The translations under genes and the position numbers were made by a program. Of a stretch of DNA of 64,000 nucleotides, positions 14,301 through 26,200 are shown piece after piece. The notes beneath the pieces are model-generated. The model was not told the origin of the DNA and searched no databases. It worked only from the letters and a program-made list of their open reading frames with translations. Every line of letters starts with the position of its first letter. Within the stretch, counting starts at the first letter, position 1. Source of the DNA: Sapria himalayana (lineage: Eukaryota; Streptophyta; Magnoliopsida; Malpighiales; Rafflesiaceae); contig JAREIK010000801.1 of assembly GCA_029783825.1 (NCBI GenBank), positions 5,058,890-5,122,889 of the forward strand, written 5' to 3'.

Positions 14301-16209
14301 ACGATAATTTTATGAAATCATATGTCGAGTATCACTTCTTTATCTTCTCGGTAGGATATCTCATTCAAGTCCAAGTGATCGAAAGTTCAAAATTAGAGAG
14401 ATTGATTGCACAATCATCTAGCTCCTAGGCTCTTATTTAATATGAGTAGGTTGGATGTATCCTTCTCTCATAATATATACTTTAAGACATGAGTGATCAA
14501 GTTTTTTAGTTATCGACTCAAGTCTCAATATGAGCTTATATAAAGAAAGACTCGTGAACTATTTTATAATTTGGACTTTAATGAAATATTCTCTCTCTTG
14601 AAATATCTTTCTCTATAATAAACATGGTTTAAATTATTAATATATATGATAATTTTATATGAGTTGTATTATATTGATTATTAACATGTTCAATTGTAGC
14701 TGAAAGGTGATTATTTTTACTAATTGGTGGTTTAGCCTGTGCCATAGGTACGAGAGGAAGAAAAATGGATTTAGGTGTAACATCTAGACACTCACTCTTC
14801 AATCTTCCTATGTTTTGAGTACTAGAGTATTTGAGGATTATATATTTTGAGGTCCTAAATATCAATTTATTTAGTTTCGGATAGTGATTAATAACAAAAT
14901 TAGTGGATTCAAAAATTTTTAGCGTCAAACTAAATATTTTCTCTTTATGATATAATATCTGAAAGAGTATATACTAAGAAAAAATATAAGTATGAGAGTA
15001 CGTAATCTCAACTATGTATATTTTTTTTTAGCAATTATAATGTGTTATGGTGCGCTAACACATGAAGCATGATATATGATTTTATGATTTATACAGTAAG
15101 TGATAAATTAGTTTTATATATAATTTAATGCATTATTTTTTTTTTATTTTTTAAATAATTTTATCAAAATTATTATTTATTATTGTAATGAAAAATCTGA
15201 AAAAAAAATCTAATTTATTAAGAAAAATTTATGATCTAAAAAATAGTTATATTTTGAGTATTAATCAATAAAAATAATCGGATACATAAATTCATTTCTT
15301 ATAATATTTTTATTAGGTTTTTATATATTTGAGTATATCATATTGAATAAATTTCTATTGAAACCAAACTAATATGTAAGATAGAATATTCTAGTAAGCT
15401 TTTCTAGCTGATATGTCTAATACTCTAAAGTTGAAATATTAATAAAATATTTTCAACTTGACTAATATTAGATAATTAAATTGAAAATATATAAGTAAAA
15501 TATCTAAAATACTCAAATATCTAAAATACTCAAATATCTAAAATTAATCCTATCATTAATGAGAACTTATGCTTCATCATACTCAATTTTAAATTTAATT
15601 TTTCACATAGTTTTCTGATCCAAACAAATTTAGTGAAACTATAATTAAATTTCAAGTTAGTCATTTGGAAAGATAATTCAAAATAAGTAAATTAAAAAGA
15701 CAACTAAGAATAATTATAACATGAGAAGATAATAAATATCTAAGTTGAATATTATAATATCTTATAATTTTTGAATATTTGTCATTAATTACAATAATAT
15801 TTTTGTAATGGGATAAAAAAATTTAATGAATATGATATAATTATTAGGAATGTGAATATTGTTTTTTGTATTAATAATTAAAAAGTTTAATCTAAGAATG
15901 AGTAAAAAACTAGTGATGCATAGAAGATTAAAACAATTTATTACTATTTTAGAGATGAGTTTTGTATATTTATTTTTAGTAAGTATAAATGACATAGTAG
16001 ATGAATTTTTTGAGGACCTCTAGATGTCTTTGGCAATCAACATATTTATTTTAATAGTATATAAAATAATGTTTCCTTTCTAAAAATAATATTAAATAAT
16101 AATTTTTAGTACAACTTACTTCACGTAATATGTGTATTGAACTATGGTTGTTCTCCATCAATCTTTGATGTGATAATATTTTCATGCTGATTCATCCAAA
16201 TAATAGAGT
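11306..16209. other. AT-rich spacer, no gene recognised
   Basis: No convincing coding sequence on either strand. It contains repeat copy 2 (13180-13860). Near 14695-14813 a short plus-strand stretch is less AT-rich and reads open in one frame (LIGGLACAIGTRGRK, then stop-free to about 14813), but I cannot match it to a family. The minus-strand frame at 14629-14928 overlaps the same place. The general texture suggests old retroelement DNA. Confidence 0.55.
13180..13860 (+). repeat. Diverged dispersed repeat, copy 2
   Basis: Second copy of the repeat at 900-1640, same orientation and similar landmark order. Divergence is high, so the pairing rests on several short shared blocks rather than one long match. 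Element class is unknown. Confidence 0.45.
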
Positions 16210-16715
16210 TTTGTCAATCTCTATATATAACTTATATATAACTTATATATAACTTATATATATACATTTATATATATATATATATATATGCATATATATA
16301 TTTATATGTTAAATGTGTAAATATGTATACATATTTATAATTTATATATATGTATTTATAGGTTATATATGTATGCTTATTTATTGGTTATAACCATATA
16401 TATTTATATAAATATATATGTATATTTATATAGGTCATATATATATATTTATATGTTATCTAGGTTATATTTATTGGTTTATATATATATATATGTTGAA
16501 ACATTCATATATGTGTGTGTGTGTGTATTATATGTTTATATATATATATATATGTATGTATGTATGTATGTATATATTATATAGGTTTATAAATATATAT
16601 GCTATTTAGATTTATATATATACATATTATAAATATATCTATATATATATATATACACCTAGAAATAAATAAATAAATCTAGAAATTATATGTGTGTGTG
16701 TGTGTGTGTGTGTAG
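16210..16715. repeat. Large TA / TG / TATG microsatellite cluster upstream of UreD
   Basis: About 500 bases made mostly of (TA)n, with (TG)n at 16516-16527 and 16688-16714, (TATG)n near 16550-16575, and a triplicated 'ataacttatat' block near 16225-16260. Both overlapping open frames here (16369-16609) are Tyr/Ile/Val-only translations of the repeat and are not genes. The cluster lies 400-900 bp before the UreD start codon, where such DNA can unwind easily, but no regulatory role can be shown from sequence. Confidence 0.9.
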
Positions 16716-17107
16716 ATTAAAAAAACAAATATATTTTCCAAATTTGAAAAATGCTGTATTTTTAAAATTTGTTTTAAAATATGGCTGATGTATCTGAGAT
16801 GGAAAAATTGGATTTTTTATTTTGAGAATGGTAAAACATAAATATTTTATATTATAGTACATTTTTTCTTAAATATTTAAATTTTAGGTATTTTGTCAAT
16901 ATTTTATAAATTGGGACCCTTGGCATAATTTACCCTCTTATACAATTAGTCTTTTCTGTTCAATATAGAGCTCAGCTTAGCTACCCTCTAGATTTATATC
17001 AGGCACAATATCACTAATGAATAACCGTATCTAATTGGTATGTTTACTAGCTTCATCATTCCAGATGTCATTTTCTTATAAATAAATCATACTTGCGGAA
17101 AACATAA

Positions 17108-17206
17108 ATGGAAACTGGAAGAGTTGTAGTGGAGAAAATAAGAGGGAAATCAACTGTGACAAGTTGCTTTTCAAAGTATCCTCTCAAATTCATTATTCCC
17201 TCAAAG
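17108..17206 (+). CDS. URED: UreD exon 1 (residues 1-33)
   Basis: Starts METGRVVVEK and ends KFIIPSK before the donor gttatc. It carries the conserved plant UreD N-terminus 'VEK..G.STVT.CFSKYPLKF'. The codon before ATG is TAA. The following intron is 87 bp. Confidence 0.92.
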
Positions 17207-20200
17207 GTTATCTTAAACCATTTCCTTCTGTGAAATTCATCATTTTTTCGTCACTGATTTCTAATTCTCAATTCATATGAAATGTATTTGCAGGCAGTTC
17301 CTTCTAAAATTGATGCTATTTGGGTTTATTCTCTCACTTTTGGGGGTGGATTTGTCTCTGTGAGTTCACTGCTTTCACAATTTAAATGTTTGTTTTTTAC
17401 TTTGTTGTTCAACTACTGCTGGCCGAGTGAGATTGCAGCTGCATTGCATGAGATCACAGCTTTTAAAATGTAATGAAAAATTGTGTTTTACATAGCACCT
17501 CTGGAAGCACAGATATAAGGATGACTAAGTAGAATACCCATGTAATTTTTGTAATATAATTCTTGCTTGCCCTAGTCCAATCATTGGTAAGTTGCTAAAA
17601 TTTGAAAACAAAATATTAAATCAAAGAGAAAATGTTAAACATAATGAAAGTGCTTTCATACGAGTCTCATTTATATTTTTATATTTCTAGACTAAACATT
17701 TTTTTACCCATTGAAAAAATTTGGGAATTTTTTTCCAATGATACTTGAAACATGAGCTACTCCATAGAAAAAAAAAAGTATTTATTAAAAGGGGAATGTA
17801 ATGTCTCAGAATTTTTATTGAATTGTGACTAATGTAAAATTATTTTATCTTGGCTCTAAGGAAAGCAAATATTAAGCACATTGAAGGACTTTGCGTATGC
17901 ATCATCATTGTTAGAAATTATATTATAGTTGCTTTTGATTTAGAAATCTCCACTCCAAGATGATGTACTTTACAAGCTGGTATAATTTTTGCATGATTGT
18001 TTATTGCATTGTGCCTTGAGGCATGACATGGGAATTACCCATGCCAGTGTCGAGCCTGTTCACGGCTAGTGCCGTGCCAAGGCCTATAGGACCATTTGTC
18101 GGGCCAGGCATGGCCCGATGCCTAGACTCGTTGGCACAAGCCAAGATATGCCCCAACCCACCCAGCTCAGCTCCCCTGACCCAAATCGACAACCCAAGGT
18201 CCAATGGATCTGAAAGTTCTATCTGGCCTGAAATTCGGCCCAGTGCCTTCCCATTCCAAAAGCCGAAACATCTGGAATGAGACTTTTCGGGTCAGTTCGA
18301 TGGTCAAATCGACTCAAACAGTAAAAAAAAATAAAATTCAATCTTAGCTGATGAATTTCTCCTCTAGCGGTTATAGGGTAGAATCCGACGACCCTAAGAA
18401 TTCTGCTCATTTTTTAATTATTAAAAATTAAAAAAATCAAAAAAAATATTATTTTAAAAAAATTTATTTTATTTATCTATAAAATCTTTTCTCTCTCATT
18501 CTAAGATATATGTTTTTTAAAAACATAAATTTCTCTTGGCTCAGCTTGGCTCGGCTTGGCTCGGCTCTTGCTTCTCTCTCTCTCTCTCTAATTTTCTTTC
18601 TCTATGGATTTTGGCTTTAGGGACTCAACTTTGGATTTTTGGTACGCGTGCGGTGTGGGTATAATTAAACTAAAGTTTACGTGTTTCAACTTACAAATAT
18701 TTCGTATTTATTTAATTATTTATTTTTATAGTTTAAAATTTTAAATTTTAAAATTTCTTCTCTAGTCTAGTTTCTCTTTAAAATCTCTAGTCTAAAAAAA
18801 TTTTTAAATGATAAATAATAATTTAAATAACAAAATTGAAATGAATTAAAATTTAGAAAATAAAAATTTTATGCAAATGTTTGAGGCCATCGAAAGTTTG
18901 GTTTCTTTGGTGGTCTCGACCCAAAAATATAAAAAACAAAAAACTAAAACTTTAGTAGTTTAGAATCACTTTAATATAATAAAATAAAAAAAATTAGTGG
19001 TGCAGAAGAAAGAATCTTCACAGTATAAATATTGTAAGCAAATTTTAAGTTGGAAGAGTTCGTGTGATACTTGGCATCTTAAGAGGTTAATCGAACTATG
19101 TACCAAAAAATATGGTTTATTAGATCATAGGTAAATTCAATTCAATGGTGAGTTTTTTGAGGTTTGATCCAGTTCAGTCTTAAAGTTTATCTCCTTCATA
19201 TACTATAACTAGTTGGGGAGGAAAGACATGATCAAAATGATCGCCATGATAGATCTTTTGATTAGATTTTTAGAGGAACAAAGGTAGTTAGTATCATGCA
19301 TGCATATTTTCAGCCTGCATATTGTTGGATTCCTAGGTTTACATATAGAAATGATATACTAAAATATTATAAGTTAGAAAAATAAATAATAATTAATGAA
19401 TTTAGTAAATATAGTGGAGTGGTGTCATGATGTTCGATATCTAGACTAGCACGACGATACATCTTATGTATGTCTCACCGTCTACTATGTAGATTCAAAA
19501 TGGACTCTAAATAAAATAATTTTAGATTCTCTGAGATTCTCTATCCTAATGATAGCCTAATTATTTTTTAGTACATGATAAATATCTTTAGAGAATATAA
19601 AATTTAAAATAAAATATTTAGTATTATATTCGTTAATGTATCTAATAATGAAATATAGATTAACATGTTTATTAGGAATATTAAAGTTCGATCATTAAGA
19701 GAGATTTTTCATATTAGATGTATGTATCACGTGATTAACCTGATTGTATAAGCGGGGATGAAGGTGTGTGCATTGCTTTAGAAAATATACGTAACTCATT
19801 AAAATATATTAGCACATCTCATGGATAATAGGAATTCGGTAGTCTCTGTTTGTTTGTGAATTTTAAATAGAAGAAATTTTAATTGGATGTGAGATATCGT
19901 TAGAATTATACTTACTAGATGTAGGAGTAATATGTTGGATACAAATACGTAATATCTGATTATCTCAATAGTAAGAGTGATGAACTTATTATTAATGATA
20001 CTGACTGTGCTATATGAATTTTATTAATGAAAATTTTGAATGTTTTTTATAATATGACGAATATGTATTTGTCAGTTCATACTCCCATAACTTACATTGT
20101 ACTCATGTGTATATACAATATTAGTAGCATGTTTAGGAAGTATCTAGATGATCCGACACTTAGTAATATGGTTGTAGAGATAGAAATCAAGTACTTAAAG

Positions 20201-23200
20201 TACTGGTTCATCATTTTATTTCTTTATTGTCTGGCTGTTTGCATGGATTCTTTGGTTAATGTGAAAGAAGTAGAAAATATTTTGACTTACATTTTCTCTT
20301 GCATTAATCTGGAAGACTTAATTGAAGAGTTTTTCACGAGAAGTTGATTGACTTCTTTACACACTACGATACTATATATGGTGGTAAAAGTAGTGAGGCT
20401 TCAAGTACTGACATGGATATTATATTCGAAAATAATGACTTTTTCATTTAATTAGCGAAAGGGAAACAATTAGGTGAACCATCGAATAAGAGCGAGCTGT
20501 CTTGATACTTAGATATTGATTACTGTTCAATCTTATCATATTTTGATACTAAAAATCTTAAAATATTACAGTGTTAGAAATCATATGAGTTTATCTTTTT
20601 TGTGCTATCTAAGATGACATGAGATCTATTAATTCTTTCGGTGTCGTGCATAGCATCGCAGTTTGTTTTTCTGTTGTAATGAATGTGATTTCAGATAAGA
20701 GATCGAAATTACGTTTAGACATTATTGAGGCTTTAGCATGCATAAAGGATTAGAAGGATGGACATCCAGAATCATGCTGGGACTGCTGCAAAAGCAGAAG
20801 AGTTGATTACTGGTGATGATTTTTGTGATATTGATATTGAGGATGATGTGATGATTGATGATGTGATGATTGATGATGTGATGATTGATGACGTTGATGA
20901 TTGATGATTGTCGAATTACAATACTTATGTCTAATTCTGATATTTGATTTCAATTTATTATTTATATTGTATTTGTGTTTGTTTAATTTTTAGTTATAAT
21001 ATTACTTTGAAACTTGAGTTTGTTTCTTTGTGGATTGATGCATTAGATGATTGAACATGAATATTTATTTATTTTTTTTTGAATTTTTATTTTGTATTGA
21101 TTTTTATTTTTAAATTTTTATTTATATTTAAGTTTTAATATTTTAAGTTTTATTAATTCATATTTCATACACCTATACTAATAGTCTAATACACATATAT
21201 TATAAAGTATTAAAAATAATAAACATTAACAAATTATTTAAATAATTAATAATAAAAAAAACTTTTAAAGCATTAAAAACTTTTAAATATAAACTAAATA
21301 CATATTACATAAATAACATAATCTGAAAAAAAAATTATTACAAATTAAAACTAGCTCGTACGGGCCTGGCCCGACATGAGTTCTCAATCTGTTGGGCTGT
21401 GCCGGGCTTGAAGAAACCTTGTCGGGCCATGCACGACACGTTGGCTCATTTGGAACACCTAAAACTGGGTTGGCCCGGCCCGGCCCAGCCCGGCCCGATT
21501 CATTTGACACCTAAACTTTGGCCACCTCTAACAAATTTTCTAATGGACTTGTAAGAAAGTGTCACTCTTTAGTTGGAAGGAAAAAAAATGTAAATAGGCA
21601 AACGGATAATTAGATAGAAGTAATAAATAAGAATTTAACAACTAAAATATTTAGAGCTAACATTAAGTTTAACATTATTGATTGCAAAATTATTATTCAT
21701 ACAATTGACCCCAAGTTATTGGTATAATACTAAGTTGATTATTTGTTTGGCTAAAGGTGTTATTTAGAGATTTGTAGACATAAATGGCCAATATTATTAG
21801 TTGACTATTCTTTTTGTTTGTTTCAAGTCTTGAATATTTTAAAAACCAATTGTTGTTGATCGTTATCAGCAATACCAATATTAGTAAATAGTTTCTTCTA
21901 AAAGTACATATATATGTCTTGCAATTTCTAACTAGGTACTTGAATATCTTTTTAAGATATAGCTTAAATAATACCAATATGACTCGAAAACAATAATGAT
22001 TAGTGTAGCATGTAGGAGATGTCTTTATTGTTGTGCTTATCTCATTGACTAGAGATGGGTGAAGTCGAGTTAACTTGATTGTATAGTGAAATATTATTCA
22101 AATAGTTTTTTCATCATGTGCAATATTGAATATGAGCCCATTGCCTTTTCCTATAGTGTTGTTAGAATTTTATTGTTGAAATTATGAGATTAGCCGTACC
22201 TTGAGTATTTATTTTTAAAATTGGTTCTATGAGTAAAAGAAAATTAATTATCTATTATTAGATATATCGATTAATTATATAATATTGCATTGAAAATGAA
22301 TTGATTCTTTGTTATTTTTCATGTGTCAGACAATTAAATTGGAGCTTTCATTGGTACTTACCTTGTATACTAGTTATTGTGAGATTTAAAATTTTGCACC
22401 ACCTTTTTTTTCATCTAGGATAATTTAGGTATGTGATATCATACTTATTTGATAAGTTTAAAACTTATAAAAGATATAAATTTGATTGTATTTCTTATTT
22501 TGTCTTGTCTCTCGGTATGTGATTATTTTCTTTGGACATCATAGATATATTTTAGATTAATATGAAAAATATTACATTTCAAATTGTTTATCCAAACTTA
22601 TTTTTAAATAAAAGATTTGGCATTCTCATTTTTTTTTTTGAGATTAAAGTTGTATATTATTACACATTCACAATATCACATATAAAGGATATCAAAACAT
22701 GAAAATTATAAAAACAAATATTTCGAGTAAGTGTTTTTCTTAATTTTTTTTATTTTTTGATTTCACTAAAAACATGAAAATTATAAAAAATTTGAATAAT
22801 ATGAAGGATATCAAAACAAATATTATTTATGTTATTTTTTGCTGTAACTTCATCCTCCACCTAAAATCTAATTCAAACTATTTAATGACCCATATATGAG
22901 CATTAATATTGGAGCATGTAAGATCTCTTTCCTAATTGCATGATAGGTGCACTAGCAAGTGCCCCCTAGAAGTATCTTCAATATTCTTGGGGATGAAACT
23001 CGTATTTTTAAGGTTAGATTATTCATCCTCTTTTTTGTTGATTGAACTACCACGTGGTTGGTATTTGTTATTTGTTTAATTAATTATTTATTATATTCTT
23101 TATGAGAAATTTGTATGAATGTCATTGTTTGTATGTTCTATCATTATATGATGAAGAAACCCAAATCTTATTCATACCTTCAAAGAGCATAATTATTCAT

Positions 23201-26200
23201 AATTTGTTTCATTTTATAATTCATGTTGAGCATCAACCAACATTGATGTGTAATCGATCCATAATGGGGTATTGTACTTTTTTATGAAAATTTTTTCTCT
23301 TAGAAAAGTAATAGAGATATTTATTTCTATATTTATAGAACATACAGTTATAGTAAAATAAGTATTTATGATTTATTTTGAAATTATAAATTTTATTAAG
23401 GAAATCAAATTTTTTTATCTCTTTTTTATTAGTCTTTATTATGATGATCAAATATTTTAAATGTTATTTTTAATCTATTTTTTTTTGAAAAGTTAACATA
23501 TAGAGGTAATTTATCATTTTATTTTAATTAAAAATTTCATGAGGATTAACTTATCTCAAGTTCACGGCATATGAATCTACACTTGTACATGTTTTCTTAA
23601 GATTATTAAGAATATTGCAATTGACTTTTTTCTCTCAGACTATGTGCAAAAAAAATCATGCACTGATTTTGAAAGAAAATGTTGGAGTGTTATTAATTTT
23701 TTTTATTATTTTGTTATTTTGTTAGATATGTTCCAAAACATTTTTGTGAGTCATCTAAGAGGCTTTATTCCCTATTTATTCTCATTGTTGTATTTTTATT
23801 ATATATGAATAAAATCATGTTTTTCTTTGTAATATTTGTAATAATTGCTAGTTTGTATTAATTTTTCATTTTAGTATTCAACAATTCTATTGGATATGTA
23901 GTAGTCATCCACTACAAAACATGATTTGATTAATTAAAGCTAGAAGGCTAAGTGTATTGTCATCTACATCCATGAGAATTTACAATAATGTTAGTATATT
24001 AGTAATTTGTTGACGAATTCCAATATCTACGCAAGACTATAAATAAATAAAAAATAATTTTAAATAATTTAATTGAACATAAATTTGATATATGAGGCAA
24101 ATTGATTAGGACATCCCACATGTTAGATATTTGTATCCGAAACACCTCCTCTCCTTAAATTGGTTTGTAAAGTATTATAGGTACCAAAATTAGAGGAGTT
24201 GTGCCAATTTGAACTAGTTCAAACTATGAGTCAATTGAATTTGATTTTTCATGAAAAATGATGTAGAAATTTAAAAAATATTCTTACCTAGCTAAAATAG
24301 TGAGAATATCAGCAGAATATCAGAGATATATTCTTTTAGTCGACTTAAAGTAAATGACTACAAATATAAATGAGAAATATTTTTTCATAGTCAACTTAGG
24401 AAGAATAATAACAAAAAAAATATTCTCTTTTAATCTGCTCAGAGAGAATAATGATAAAGAATTAGAATAAAATATTATGTTTTAGTCGAATTAGAGAGAA
24501 TAATGACAAAACAAGAAATGAAATATCCTCCTAATTGAATTGGGTGGCCTTTTTCATTGACAGAAAAAAAAAGAGAGAAAAACAGAAACATAATCTATCA
24601 TCCATCAAACTGCCAAAATATTTCCATCCCGTGGAAACCTCAAAATAGAAGTGTCATTCGGGCCGGCCCGGCACGACATGGTTCGGCTGTGCTTGGGCTG
24701 ACCCGGCATGGGAAAATCCCGTGCTCGTGCCTTGCCCAGGTAAGCCATGCCCCGTGCCGTGCCGAGGCCAACTGGGCCTCGTACTGTGCCTGATCTGGCA
24801 CGGTTCGGTGGTGTGCCACGGCCCGTAGGCAGGGGATTTTTTCCTTCCAGCAAAAAAGACCACGGGTCGTGTCCAATCAGAACCGACATGCAGTCCCCCG
24901 AGCTGATCCAATTCCCCCCCCCCCCAACGGGCAAAAAAAAAATTAAATTGTAGCCGTTGGATCTCGCCTCCAACGGCTAGGGGGTAGAATCCAACGTCCC
25001 TCATGATTCTGCCCCCTAAAAAATAAAAAAAATAACTTTTTTTTTAATATTTTCTTTAATCTATAAATTCCACCCCCCCCCCCCCCAACCCCCTTTCTAT
25101 AATATTTATGTTTTTCATAAATATTTTCTCTCAAATCTCATATTTTCTCTCTCAAAAATCTTGCTCCTCTCTCTCGGGACTCGAGAAGTTAGGATTTCAT
25201 CATTTGGCTTGGCTTTTTGAGAATCTCAACTTAGGTTTTGAATTTTGAGCTAAATTGTGGTGCACCGTGCACGTGATCGACCTCACTGCTATATCGTGTA
25301 ATTTATTTTAAATTCTTTTTACTCTCTCTCTCTCTCTCTAGACCTAAAATAGATACATTTAAAATCTATCATCTAGTCTCTAAATAAGTGTCCTGATTAA
25401 CAAAAATCCTAAAAAATGACAAATACTAATGAAACATATTTAAATTTAGAAAATGAAAATATTATACAAAGGTCTGAGGCTGCTAAAATTTTAGTTTCTC
25501 CAATTGTCTCAACCCAAACTTCTAAAAAATAAAAAATTAGGAGGATTTCTATAGATTGGACTCATTTTGATATAATAATACAAAAAAAATGTTAGAGGTG
25601 AGGAAGAAGAAATGAGACAGTACAAATATTGTATGAGACTTTTAACATGTAAGAGTTCGTTTGGGATTGAGCACCTTAAGAGGGATGCCGAATTATGCAC
25701 CAAAAAATATGGTCCATTAATTCCTAGGCAAACCCAACTTGGCACTGTATTTTTTGAGACTAGATCGAGTTCAGTCTCAAAGTTTACTCCCTTCATATAC
25801 TCTAGCGAGTTTGGTAGGGACGGCATGGCTAGACTTATCACATAGATGGGTCTTCCGCTCAGATTTTCGGAAGATCTAAGGGTAGTGCGCATAATGCAGA
25901 CATATTTTCAGCCTGCTTATCGTAGGATTTCTTGGTCCACATCTAGGAATGACATGCTAAAATTATATAAGTTAAAAAAACAAAAAATAATTAATGAATT
26001 TATGGCATATAGTGGAGTGGTATCCGTGATGTTTTATATCTGGATAAGTTATGATAAATCATATTATGCATGTCTCATCAGCTACTATGTAGATCCTAAC
26101 TGGATTATGAATAAAAAAATTTTAGGATTCTCTGAGATTCTTCATCCTCATGATGACCCGGCCATTTTTGAGTGTATGATGAAAATCTTTACGGAATATA

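Noticed and set aside
14629..14928. A 99-residue minus-strand frame
   Set aside because: Composition is plausible but no family match is apparent, and a plus-strand reading of the same bases is equally open. Left as unassigned spacer.
16369..16609. Two overlapping Tyr/Ile-rich frames
   Set aside because: Translations of TA and TG microsatellites.
17077..17084. TATAAATA as the UreD TATA box
   Set aside because: It lies only about 24 bases before the start codon, so transcription would begin at or after the ATG. In this AT-rich DNA such a word is expected by chance.
17282..17473. A 63-residue frame as a stand-alone small protein
   Set aside because: Its first part is UreD exon 2. The codons past 17359 are intron 2 sequence and do not align with UreD.
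24605..25004. Minus- and plus-strand frames of 62-122 residues
   Set aside because: They lie in the GC-rich subterminal region of hAT element C and reflect its ggcc/gcacg repeats. The same applies to 8295-8564, 11006-11298, 18001-18410 and 21283-21510.
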